64,000 nucleotides of DNA from an uncultured Bacteroidota bacterium (GTDB lineage: Bacteria > Bacteroidota > Bacteroidia > Bacteroidales > F082): positions 1 to 64,000 of the forward strand of contig CAJXKB010000003.1 in assembly GCA_913055825.1 (NCBI GenBank), read 5' to 3'. Positions 27,663 to 36,291 of this stretch are shown here, in pieces; position 1 is the first letter of the stretch, and each line of letters starts with the position of its first letter. Both the position numbers and the translations under genes were made by a program. The notes under the pieces were generated by a model that worked only from the letters and a program-made list of their open reading frames with translations, made no database searches and was not told where the DNA came from.

Positions 27663-28892
27663 TTACTCCTGTAAACCAAAATGGTTTTTATAAAAATCGA
27701 GTATTTCACGATCAGCCTGATCATAAAAAGATTTTAGTTCTTTATTATTTATTTTGCCGGCTTGTTGCCATTTCTTTATCATGTTATCAGACTGATCAAA
27801 CAGTTGGTTTTCCAAAGGATGTAACACCTGTAGAATCCCTGTTTTATCAGCATTCAGTAAAGGATTTATATTCATATAATATTTACTGCTATTCCCCCAG
27901 TGATAGGTAAAACATCTCGCTTTTAAAGCAAGGGCAAAATGACATAACGGGGCATCTTTCAGCTTTTTATCATATTTCAAAACTTTTGGGAGGCTGTTGT
28001 CTTTGGTTAAAATAACAGGAACAGCTACCGAAGCCAACGGCCAACCCAACACCGTCCACATAGTAGTAAAAGCAGCATCCTGTCCCGGATTTACGCCTTC
28101 CACCACACAGGATGAAGCAGAGGTAATTCTGGGGACAAAATCTTTAAACCACACCATTTTAGGATGATTAGCCGGAATAGATACATAACTCCACAGGTTA
28201 GTACCGGTCAGCGAATGCTTCAGGTTACGGGCAGCATCCTGAAGAATACTTTTGGGGGTGAGTCCCCCATTGCGTACGGCATTTTCAAAAACAGGTTCTG
28301 TATTCAGATAGCGGATGTAACCGGCCCCCTCTCCATATGTTCCGGTGAACGAGTAATTGGTATGAATGATATACCCCTCAGGCGCTATTTTTGGGTTGTT
28401 GGCATCCAATTTAACAATTTTAAAGTTTCCCACTTCAAAATAAGCTGCACCACCCTGTGCATCTATCACACCAAAATTAGTTTCCAGGCCGGTGGGTTGG
28501 GGCAGTGTACGAAGAAATTGCTCAAATTCGTCCACTGTAGCACAATTTTGTAACGCTTGTTTCATTATCCTTCCTTCATGCCCGGTTTTTTTAATCGTGT
28601 CGTTGTTTAAGTTATAACTTACGGTATTCATAATGCCAAAACCTTTGCTGTTGTACCCTATCCAGATGCTGCGTCCTTTTTTGTCACTCGAGTTTACAAG
28701 GGCAACGTAAGGATATTTGCCATCATTGAATATCATAATTTTGTTGTTTAGCGCGTACGTGTCGCGGTTCTTCCATAACATGGGCCTTCCGTTTTTTGAA
28801 GCCTTAGCAGAAATAACAGCAGAAGTACAGGCAGAAATACTTCCAACACCCATCAAAATTGAAAATAACACGCTGAGAATAATTTTTTTCAT
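27663..28892 (-). CDS. C45/acyl-coenzyme A:6-APA acyltransferase-like Ntn hydrolase, exported
   Basis: Ntn-hydrolase of the linear amide C-N hydrolase/C45 type, which cleaves amide bonds of acyl amino acids or related compounds. The nucleophile is Cys22 in SISACTSAVIS, with NGRPMLWKNRDT downstream as in the family. Signal peptidase cleavage just before Cys22 would directly expose it as the N-terminal nucleophile; the sequence ISAC also satisfies a lipobox, and a lipidated Cys22 could not be catalytic, so the first reading is preferred. 409 aa. A paralogue with a type IX tail lies at 40838. The substrate is unknown; the peptidase surroundings favour an N-acyl or isopeptide amide. Confidence 0.85.
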   Translation of the reverse strand: MKKIILSVLFSILMGVGSISACTSAVISAKASKNGRPMLWKNRDTYALNNKIMIFNDGKYPYVALVNSSDKKGRSIWIGYNSKGFGIMNTVSYNLNNDTIKKTGHEGRIMKQALQNCATVDEFEQFLRTLPQPTGLETNFGVIDAQGGAAYFEVGNFKIVKLDANNPKIAPEGYIIHTNYSFTGTYGEGAGYIRYLNTEPVFENAVRNGGLTPKSILQDAARNLKHSLTGTNLWSYVSIPANHPKMVWFKDFVPRITSASSCVVEGVNPGQDAAFTTMWTVLGWPLASVAVPVILTKDNSLPKVLKYDKKLKDAPLCHFALALKARCFTYHWGNSSKYYMNINPLLNADKTGILQVLHPLENQLFDQSDNMIKKWQQAGKINNKELKSFYDQADREILDFYKNHFGLQE

Positions 28893-29211
28893 GGTTGTAT
28901 TTTTTTATAAATTCATCAGAAATATTCGTTTTGTATAATTTTTTGGGGGTAAATGTAACTAAAATTATTCCTGTAGTTATTCTTTTTCCCTGATTAAATG
29001 ACACAACCCCTGTTTTTTGGGTTCACAAATTAATACAAGAACCTGTTAAAAAAAATCAATTTTACAATAATTATTTAACCGCTTAATCAAATTGTTATTA
29101 AAACAACCCTGTTTACTTACAACCCCGATAATTATTTAAAATTTAGGATGTTATGTTGATTTTATAAAAAAAGCGCCGTAACTTTACAGCAAAAATTTTA
29201 AACCAAAAACC
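28893..29211. other. Divergent AT-rich intergenic region holding the promoter of the large peptidase operon
   Basis: This 319-bp gap lies between the C45 gene and the operon beginning at 29212. Apart from the promoter at 29156-29186 and a weak minus-strand TACATTTA (28950-28957), I see no ORF, RNA gene or repeat. Confidence 0.6.
29156..29186 (+). promoter_or_regulatory. Promoter of the eight-gene operon 29212-40705
   Basis: TTG (29156-29158), 20 nt, then TAACTTTA (29179-29186), one base off TAnnTTTG. The ATG of the first gene is 25 nt downstream. It is the only good promoter I see before 40.7 kb on this strand. Confidence 0.5.
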
Positions 29212-30813
29212 ATGAAACGATTATTAGTTTTCTTTTTAATGCTTCCTTTGGTAACGATGGCCTATCCCGGTCAAATCATACAATCTTTCAAAACCCCGGG
29301 AAATTACCCCGCCGGGCTTACTTTCGACGGGCAACATCTTTGGGTAAGTGATTTCCGTACGGATAAAATTTATGAACTTAATAAAAAAGGGGACATCATC
29401 AGGAGTATCCCGTCGCCGGCTTACTGGCCTATGGGGCTCACCTTCGACGGGAAATATCTCTGGTGTGCCGATGCCAAAGGACTTATCCCGCAAGGCGATG
29501 AATACCATGATGGCCGTATTTTTCAAATTGACCCCAAAGATGGTACAGTGGTAAAAACCCTGTTTGCCCCAACACCGGCGCCGCTGGGTTTGGCCTGGGA
29601 TGGCAAATACCTGTGGTGTGTGGATGATATTCACAACAAACTCATCCAATTCGATCCGCAAGACGGGACAACCATTAAGGAATATCCGTCACCTGACCTG
29701 CATCCACAGGGCGTAACTTTCGATGGAAAATACCTGTGGGTTCCCGACCGCATGCGGAATGAAATTTATATGATTGATCCTACAAGAGGTTCCGTAGTTC
29801 TGATTACCAAAGCACCGGGAGGCTCGGCTGCTGATATTACCTGGGACGGGAAACACCTTTGGAATGTAGATTTTGAAGACACTAAAATTTACGAATTAAA
29901 AGCACTTGACAGTCAGAAATATATCCGTTACAATCCATATAAAGCCAAATTAAGTTACTATTACAATGTGGATAACTTCGGACCTGGAAACATCAAACAA
30001 ATGGATGTATATTTTGCACTCCCCGAAAACAGGCCCAACCAGGAAATAACAAGCAAGTTTCAATATAAACCGGCCATTAAAGATATTGTTACCGATCAGT
30101 GGGGGCAAAAAACCGCCCATTTCCAGTTTAAAAACCTGAAACCCGGAGAACAAAGACAGCTTACCAATGATTTTTCAGTAACGACATGGGAAGTACGCTA
30201 TTTTATTGATCCTGACAAAGTGGGCGGCGAAAATGATATTCCGGAAGAGGTGAAAAGCAAATATCTCGTGGATAATTCTAAATACCAGATTCATCATCCG
30301 GTGATTCAAAATGCAGTGACAAAAGCCATTGGAAAAGATAAAAGCATGTATTGGAAAATGCGTGATATTTTCAATTACGTAATTAGCCACATGTATTATT
30401 TACGCACCGGAGGGTGGAACGAAGCTCCGACGGTACTGGCACGGGGAAACGGGTCCTGTTCTGAATATACTTTTGTGTTTATCTCCATGTGCCGCGCTGC
30501 CGGTATTCCTGCCCGTTATGTAGGATCAATTGTCAAAAGAGGTCATAAGCGTGCCATTGATGATGTTTTTCACCGCTGGATAGAAGTGTACTTGCCACAT
30601 TACGGATGGGTGCCGGTTGACCCGACGCACGGCGACCGTAAATTACCCCGCGACCAAGCCAATGCCATCGGCTACCTACCCAATCATGCATTAATAACCA
30701 CACAAAGCGGAGGCGGATCCACCACTATGGGATGGACCTACAACTTTAATGAGAAATATTCAACCGATGCCAAAGCCAATGTAGCGATTGATTACTACGG
30801 GGAATGGAATTAG
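29212..30813 (+). CDS. Exported beta-propeller protein with a transglutaminase-like cysteine peptidase domain
   Basis: A signal peptide (to about residue 18) precedes five repeats of about 45 residues (25-230) with the pattern PxGLTFDGKYLWxxD...IYxIDPxDG, an NHL/Kelch-like propeller. A linker beta domain (240-370) follows, then a transglutaminase-like domain with triad Cys416 (GNGSCSEY), His454 (DVFHRWIEV) and Asp470 (VPVDPTH). Bacterial members of this superfamily usually hydrolyse rather than crosslink amide bonds. The propeller probably binds substrate. First of eight closely spaced genes; the isoaspartyl dipeptidase follows 41 nt later. Isopeptide cleavage is a reasonable guess, not shown by sequence. 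Confidence 0.85.
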   Translation: MKRLLVFFLMLPLVTMAYPGQIIQSFKTPGNYPAGLTFDGQHLWVSDFRTDKIYELNKKGDIIRSIPSPAYWPMGLTFDGKYLWCADAKGLIPQGDEYHDGRIFQIDPKDGTVVKTLFAPTPAPLGLAWDGKYLWCVDDIHNKLIQFDPQDGTTIKEYPSPDLHPQGVTFDGKYLWVPDRMRNEIYMIDPTRGSVVLITKAPGGSAADITWDGKHLWNVDFEDTKIYELKALDSQKYIRYNPYKAKLSYYYNVDNFGPGNIKQMDVYFALPENRPNQEITSKFQYKPAIKDIVTDQWGQKTAHFQFKNLKPGEQRQLTNDFSVTTWEVRYFIDPDKVGGENDIPEEVKSKYLVDNSKYQIHHPVIQNAVTKAIGKDKSMYWKMRDIFNYVISHMYYLRTGGWNEAPTVLARGNGSCSEYTFVFISMCRAAGIPARYVGSIVKRGHKRAIDDVFHRWIEVYLPHYGWVPVDPTHGDRKLPRDQANAIGYLPNHALITTQSGGGSTTMGWTYNFNEKYSTDAKANVAIDYYGEWN

Positions 30814-30854
30814 GTTAAGGCTTGTTACTGTTTTTTGTTTTAATAAGAATTAGG

Positions 30855-32018
30855 ATGATACTACTTAAAAATTGTGAAGTTTTTGCTCCTGAACCGGTGG
30901 GTAAAAAAGATATTCTGCTGGGTGGTGGGATTATTTTAGCTATTGAAAACGAAATTTCGTCTTCTGAAGTTACCCGTTTTGGGGGAGAAATTATTCAAGC
31001 CGGGGGCCTCCGTGCAGTTCCGGGCTTAATTGATGGCCATGTTCACATAGCCGGTTCGGGTGGAGAAGGAGGACCGGCCACCCGAACGCCTGAGTTGCAG
31101 CTGAGTCAAATGCTAAAAGGCGGAGTTACCACAGTAATCGGACTTTTGGGTACTGACGGCTTTACCAGGAACCTGGAAGCCGTTTTAATGAAGGTGAAAG
31201 GCTTGCGTGCCGAAGGTGTTTCAGCCTGGATGATGACAGGAGCTTATCAAATTCCCACGCCCACTTTACTGGGGGATGTGGGCCGCGATATATCTTTAAT
31301 TGAAGAAATAATAGGTGTGGGAGAAATTGCCCTATCCGACCACCGCTCTTCAGAACCTACACTTAATGAACTTATCAGACTGGCTGTTCATGCCCGTATC
31401 GGGGGGATGTTGGGCAACAAAGCCGGGATTGTTAACGTACATATGGGTGACAGGGAAAATCCGTTTCGTTTGATAAATGAGGCTGTAGCAACAACTGATC
31501 TTCATTTCACCCAATTTCTTCCCACCCATTGCAATCGCAACAAGCACATATTTAATGAAGCCAAAAAATATGGCATAAACGGATACATTGACCTGACCTC
31601 TTATCCGGGCACTCTTGGACGGAATAGTGTAAATGCAGCCGACGGAGTAATGGAATTGCTGGCTGCCGGAGTACCTTTGGAACACATTACTACCACTTCG
31701 GATGGTTGTGGCTCAATGCCTATTTTCGATGAAAACGGAAAATTTGTAAAAATGGGAATTGGTACGCCGGATGCTATTTATAACACCTTTAAAATACTGG
31801 TCAACAAGCACAAACTACCTTGGGAACAAGCTCTTAAGGTGGTATCAACCAATCCGGCTAACATTTACAAACTTCATGGCAAAGGAGTGCTACATCCCGG
31901 AAAGGATGCCGACATTATTTTGCTGGATGCCAACACTGAAATTCAATTTTTGTTGGCTAACGGAACTTTGATGGTTAAAAACGGCCATCCAATTAAAAAG
32001 GGAACCTTTGAAAACTAA
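30855..32018 (+). CDS. iadA: Isoaspartyl (beta-aspartyl) dipeptidase
   Basis: Cytoplasmic amidohydrolase that releases the C-terminal residue from beta-aspartyl dipeptides (isoAsp-X). The 387-aa protein lacks a signal peptide. It shows the metal pair His62/His64 in GLIDGHVHIAG, the loop GEGGPATRTPE, SDHRSSEP, VNVHMGD and the substrate segment TTSDGCGSMP with the catalytic Asp. The position of the carboxylated lysine of the E. coli enzyme (Lys162) is taken by Glu157 in GVGEIALSDHR, as in the Glu-bridged amidohydrolases. The ATG at 30855 has an AGG just upstream and is preferred over an in-frame ATG 11 codons before it. Within the operon it would finish peptides trimmed by the exported enzymes; a transporter is needed, perhaps the NhaC-type protein two genes on. 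Confidence 0.9.
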   Translation: MILLKNCEVFAPEPVGKKDILLGGGIILAIENEISSSEVTRFGGEIIQAGGLRAVPGLIDGHVHIAGSGGEGGPATRTPELQLSQMLKGGVTTVIGLLGTDGFTRNLEAVLMKVKGLRAEGVSAWMMTGAYQIPTPTLLGDVGRDISLIEEIIGVGEIALSDHRSSEPTLNELIRLAVHARIGGMLGNKAGIVNVHMGDRENPFRLINEAVATTDLHFTQFLPTHCNRNKHIFNEAKKYGINGYIDLTSYPGTLGRNSVNAADGVMELLAAGVPLEHITTTSDGCGSMPIFDENGKFVKMGIGTPDAIYNTFKILVNKHKLPWEQALKVVSTNPANIYKLHGKGVLHPGKDADIILLDANTEIQFLLANGTLMVKNGHPIKKGTFEN

Positions 32019-32040
32019 TTCTTTAAATAAACAATACACC

Positions 32041-33660
32041 ATGGCAAAACTTTACAAATCATTTCAGAAATCCCATTCCCGGCTATCCACAAACAATAAA
32101 ATATTTGTTGTGGGGATGGTACTATTTTTTATGATCATTGCAGTTTCCTGGAAAAATGCCGGACCTGTAAAACCGCCCGCTGAAACCAATGATTTCAGCA
32201 AATTGACCGCTTACAAACCCATGATGACCTATTTAACCGAACTAAGCAGCAGGTCAAAGCATGTTTCCATGACAATGATTGGAAAATCTGTTCAGGGACG
32301 TGACATCCCGGCTCTCTTTTTTACATCGGATAAAAAATTTGCTTCCCATCGCAGTCAAAAGCCGTTGGTACTGATTTTTTGCCAGCAGCATGGCAACGAG
32401 CCTTCCGGAAAAGAGGCTGCCCTGCTGGTGGCCCGTGATTTAATTACGGATAAAGCGGAGTTGCTGCAACATTTTGATTTGATTTTGATTCCCCAAGCCA
32501 ATCCGGACGGAGGCGAACTACTTCAAAGACGAAACGCCCATAACATGGATTTAAACCGAAACCATGTTGTGCTGAGTGAACCGGAAGCGCTGGCTCTTCA
32601 AACGTTGTTTCTGAAATGGAAACCGGACATAGTGCTGGATATTCACGAGTACAACAGCATTAAAAAAGAGTGGATTGATCATGGTTATATCAAAGCGGCC
32701 GATGAGATGCTCGGCGGGTTGACGAACCTGAACGCGGATCCGTCCCTAATCGAATTCAGCCGAAAAATATTTATCCCGGAAACCGGCAAATCTATTAAAA
32801 AACAAGGCTTTACTTTTCATCGTTATACGGTTGGAATGCCGTTTCCAGGTTCAAGACTCCGCCACAGCACTACGGCTATTAACGACGGGCGCCAGAGTAT
32901 GGGCATTTACAACACATTGGCTTTTATCATCGAAGGCCGGCGCTTCGCCGATCCAACGCAAAACCTGAAACACAGAACGTTGGGACAGCGGGCAGCTTTG
33001 TTGGCTTTTTTGCAAACGGTAAGCCATCATCAACAGCAAATTCTGCAACTGGTTTCCACTGCACAAAGCAAATTATTAACCGGCAACGATGAATACAACA
33101 AAATCTCGCGCCTGCAAATGGACTATTTTCCGGATCCATTGCACAAAACCTGTGCTTTTCCAGTATTTGATTTTTACAAATGGAAAACGGTGACCAAACC
33201 ATTAACTCATTATTATTCGTTAGTGGAAGTCAAAAAAAGTGTGGAAAAACCTATAGCTTACATTTTCCCAGCTTCGGAAACAAAATTAATCGCCCTGTTA
33301 AAAAGAAACAGAATAGAAATGTTTGCTTTAAAAAATGCACTGGATATTCAGGCCGAATTTTATCGCATCCAACATGTAACACCCGACCGGGAAGAAGACA
33401 AATCCCATAAAAATGTGGACGTTTATGAATGGGGCGAAAAAAGAAATTTCCCCAAAGGAAGTGTACTTGTATTTTTAAACCAGCGGGCTTCTAATTTAAT
33501 TCCGTTGCTGCTGGAACCGCAATCTAGTTATGGCATTGTGTCCAAAAGTGCTATGCATCAGTATTGTTTCACAGATTATTTGAAGATCGGCCATGAATAT
33601 CCGGTTGCACGTATTGTTCAGCCTGTGAACACAGGCAATCTTGAGAAACTACCGGAGTAA
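32041..33660 (+). CDS. M14-family zinc carboxypeptidase, membrane-anchored
   Basis: Metallocarboxypeptidase of 539 aa. One hydrophobic segment near the N-terminus (about 20-37, FVVGMVLFFMIIAVSW) serves as a signal anchor. The catalytic domain (about 50-330) has the zinc ligands His117 and Glu120 (HGNEPSG), His202 (LDIHEYN) and the carboxylate-binding NMDLNRNH with Arg173. The last 180 residues form an extra domain with no clear identity. M14 enzymes remove single C-terminal residues from peptides or process peptidoglycan and gamma-linked peptides. The gene starts 22 nt after iadA; the ATG 32041 was chosen over a TTG that overlaps iadA. Confidence 0.87.
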   Translation: MAKLYKSFQKSHSRLSTNNKIFVVGMVLFFMIIAVSWKNAGPVKPPAETNDFSKLTAYKPMMTYLTELSSRSKHVSMTMIGKSVQGRDIPALFFTSDKKFASHRSQKPLVLIFCQQHGNEPSGKEAALLVARDLITDKAELLQHFDLILIPQANPDGGELLQRRNAHNMDLNRNHVVLSEPEALALQTLFLKWKPDIVLDIHEYNSIKKEWIDHGYIKAADEMLGGLTNLNADPSLIEFSRKIFIPETGKSIKKQGFTFHRYTVGMPFPGSRLRHSTTAINDGRQSMGIYNTLAFIIEGRRFADPTQNLKHRTLGQRAALLAFLQTVSHHQQQILQLVSTAQSKLLTGNDEYNKISRLQMDYFPDPLHKTCAFPVFDFYKWKTVTKPLTHYYSLVEVKKSVEKPIAYIFPASETKLIALLKRNRIEMFALKNALDIQAEFYRIQHVTPDREEDKSHKNVDVYEWGEKRNFPKGSVLVFLNQRASNLIPLLLEPQSSYGIVSKSAMHQYCFTDYLKIGHEYPVARIVQPVNTGNLEKLPE

Positions 33661-33694
33661 AAGCAGTAATCCGCAACCTTTTTAAAAAGAAAAT

Positions 33695-35104
33695 ATGGAA
33701 AAAAAGAAACAAAAACCCACCTTTTTACAGTCGATTATTCCTTTGTTTGCTGTTGCTGTTTTCCTTGGCATAGGTTACGGTATTTATCATCTGAACGTGG
33801 AAATATTGCTGATTGCTGCCGCTGCCGTAGCTGCTTTCATTGGCCTGCGTTTGGGTTATTCCTATAAAGAAATGGAAAATGGTTTTATCAAAAGCATGAT
33901 GAAAGGTATGCCTGCCATGCTGATTGTTATTGTTGTAGGAACTATCATTGGCTCGTGGATTGCCTGCGGAACTATTCCCATGTTAATTTACTATGGGTTA
34001 AAAATTATTTCTCCTCAATATTTTCTGGTAACCGCTTCTTTGGTTTGCTCGATTATTTCAGTGGTTACCGGAACTTCATACGGAACAGTTGGAACCTTGG
34101 GGGTTGCATTTATGGGGATTGCACATGGTTTGGGGATTCCTTTGGGGCAGGCGGCAGGCGCCATCGTTGCGGGAGCTTATTTCGGAGACAAACTTTCACC
34201 CTTTTCGGATACTACAAATCTGGCACCCATTGCTGCCGGAAGTAACTTGTACGACCATATAAAGCATATGCTTTGGACTACTGCTCCGGCTTGGATATTA
34301 GGATTGGTTGTTTATTTTTTTCTTGGTTTTCACACACTTCATGCAGGAAATGTTTCACTCGTGAAAACCGAGATGATCATGCAAACTATCCAATCAAACT
34401 TTACCTTCAGTTGGTGGTTACTTTTACCTCCGGCAATCACCCTGTTTTCGGCTGTGTTTAAGAAACCCATTATCCCCAACATGTTACTTTCCTCACTTGT
34501 GGCCGTTATTTTTGCCATTGTTTTCCAACATACGAATCTTACCGCTTCCATAGCTACAATGGCAACTGGTTTCGCCGCACATACCGGACAGCCCATGGTT
34601 GACGAATTGCTTTCAAGAGGAGGAATGTCATCAATGATGCATGTTACCCTTATCGCTTTTGCTGCTTTTGCATTTGGAGGAATTTTACAAGTTACCGGGA
34701 TGCTGGATGTTATCCTTGAACGTTTACTAAAAGTTGCCCATACAAGGGGAAAACTAATTGTATCCTCAGTTTTTGCATCCATTGCAACAGCCTTTATGAC
34801 AGGAAGTTCCTATTTATCAATCCTTATTCCGGGAGAGTTATTTGCCCCTGCTTATAAAAAGCTCAATTTAGCGGCAAAGAACCTGTCGCGTACTACCGAA
34901 GACAGCGGTACCGTTATTGTTCCACTTGTTCCATGGAGTATTGCAGGTGTATTTATGGCAGGTACACTGGGGGTCGATACGATCGACTATGCCCCGTGGG
35001 CCATTATGTGTTATACCGGATTTATTTTCGCCATCATATATGGCTTTACCGGATTTGCTATTGCTCCGAGGATCAGGGAAGATGAAACCATTCAGGGAAG
35101 CTGA
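33695..35104 (+). CDS. NhaC-family Na+/H+ antiporter-like transporter
   Basis: Polytopic inner-membrane protein (469 aa, about 11-12 hydrophobic segments) of the NhaC family in the ion transporter superfamily. Seen: the conserved half-repeat pattern with VVTGTSYGTVGTLGVA and the related second-half segment TGSSYLSILIPGELFAP, plus FGDKLSPFSDTTNLAP, all signatures of NhaC/MleN proteins. Relatives exchange Na+/H+ or carry malate/lactate or amino acids, so the annotation as antiporter is only generic. It is the only obvious inner-membrane carrier inside the peptidase operon (34 nt after the M14 gene, 13 nt before the MEMO-like gene), which makes import of dipeptides or amino acids worth considering. 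Confidence 0.85.
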   Translation: MEKKKQKPTFLQSIIPLFAVAVFLGIGYGIYHLNVEILLIAAAAVAAFIGLRLGYSYKEMENGFIKSMMKGMPAMLIVIVVGTIIGSWIACGTIPMLIYYGLKIISPQYFLVTASLVCSIISVVTGTSYGTVGTLGVAFMGIAHGLGIPLGQAAGAIVAGAYFGDKLSPFSDTTNLAPIAAGSNLYDHIKHMLWTTAPAWILGLVVYFFLGFHTLHAGNVSLVKTEMIMQTIQSNFTFSWWLLLPPAITLFSAVFKKPIIPNMLLSSLVAVIFAIVFQHTNLTASIATMATGFAAHTGQPMVDELLSRGGMSSMMHVTLIAFAAFAFGGILQVTGMLDVILERLLKVAHTRGKLIVSSVFASIATAFMTGSSYLSILIPGELFAPAYKKLNLAAKNLSRTTEDSGTVIVPLVPWSIAGVFMAGTLGVDTIDYAPWAIMCYTGFIFAIIYGFTGFAIAPRIREDETIQGS

Positions 35105-35117
35105 TTGAAAATGAAAA

Positions 35118-36278
35118 ATGAAAATGAAAATGAAAAATTTAAAGATTTTTTTTCTGTATTTACCATTATTTATATTTACAATGATTCCATTTAAAAACAA
35201 TTTTGCACAAATCCCGATGAAACATGTTTTAAACCGGGTTACAATTCCCGCGCAGGGGGATTTGCGTGGTTTGGTGGACACCATAGGTTTTCCACACACG
35301 GCAAAACAGATGGATTTTATTGCTAATTTTTGCGAGCGGGTGGAAAAAGACAAAACACTCAACAACAGCAAAAAATATAATTTTTCGGAAAATACGCCAT
35401 TTATCTTTGGTATTTCTCCTCACGACGACTATACGCTTGCCGGCCGTACAGCCATACACATTCAACGCCATATCCATGCCAAAACAGTAATATTAATTGG
35501 TAATGCACATTGGTCGGAAACTTTCGGCATTCGCGATAAGTTAATTTTCGGGAATTTCAAATTTTGGCGTGGGCCTTACGGAAAGGTAAAAATTTCACCA
35601 TTGAGGAAAAAAATAATTGCCAATTTACCAAAGAGTGATTACATCATGAACAGAACGGTTATCGAAACCGAGCACTCTTTGGAAGCATTGGTCCCATTCC
35701 TGCAGTATTTTAACCGGGATGTGGAAATCGTTCCCATTCTTATTCCTTTTACCCATTGGGATAAAATGAACAGCCTGGCGGAAGATTTGGCAAACGTTAT
35801 CAAAAAAATCATTTTGGAAAAACATCTGAAGTTAGGAAAAGACCTGGCTGTTTTGGTTTCGTCCGACGGGATGCATTACGGTGATCATGCCTGGAGTTAT
35901 TACAATTATCACCCTTTCGGTACGGATGCCGCAGGCTACCAAAAAGCCATGGATTATGATTCTACGCTGGTCACCCGCTTTTTAACGGGGGAGATTACCC
36001 TGCAAAAAGACCATGCCCTGTATGATAGTCTCATTGACGAACAAGGCATCTCACATTATAAAGTGTCGTGGTGCGGCAGGTTCTCGGTAACATTTGCCGT
36101 AAATTTTATGACAAGACTGGTACAGGAAAACGAACACCGCTCCCTGACGGGATATTTCCTGCGCCACGGTTCGAGCCTCAACGATACATGGGTTCCCGTA
36201 CGGAAATTACATATGGGAATTACCGGCGATGTTAATTTGCACCATTTTGTAACCTATTTTTCCGTTGGATTTAAATAA
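35118..36278 (+). CDS. Exported MEMO-like (AmmeMemoRadiSam system B-type) protein
   Basis: MEMO-family protein (related to extradiol dioxygenases and LigB fold) with a signal peptide (to about residue 31, NNFAQ), so it acts outside the cytoplasm. The three metal-type ligands of MEMO are retained: His102 (ISPHDDY, normally SPHAGY), His131 (IGNAHW) and Cys319 (SWCGRF). Also present are ETEHSLEALVPFLQ and LVSSDGMHYG. The cytoplasmic partners (AMMECR1 and radical SAM proteins) of the usual three-gene set are missing here. Four ATGs within 20 nt (repeats of ATGAAA) make the start uncertain by a few codons. 386 aa, 13 nt after the transporter gene. The reaction is unknown. Confidence 0.82.
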   Translation: MKMKMKNLKIFFLYLPLFIFTMIPFKNNFAQIPMKHVLNRVTIPAQGDLRGLVDTIGFPHTAKQMDFIANFCERVEKDKTLNNSKKYNFSENTPFIFGISPHDDYTLAGRTAIHIQRHIHAKTVILIGNAHWSETFGIRDKLIFGNFKFWRGPYGKVKISPLRKKIIANLPKSDYIMNRTVIETEHSLEALVPFLQYFNRDVEIVPILIPFTHWDKMNSLAEDLANVIKKIILEKHLKLGKDLAVLVSSDGMHYGDHAWSYYNYHPFGTDAAGYQKAMDYDSTLVTRFLTGEITLQKDHALYDSLIDEQGISHYKVSWCGRFSVTFAVNFMTRLVQENEHRSLTGYFLRHGSSLNDTWVPVRKLHMGITGDVNLHHFVTYFSVGFK

Positions 36279-36291
36279 AAAATCTGGTATA

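Noticed and set aside
29280-29900. Tandem DNA repeats, possibly a mobile or phase-variable element
   Set aside because: They are the coding sequence of five diverged propeller repeats; length and sequence vary and the reading frame is continuous.
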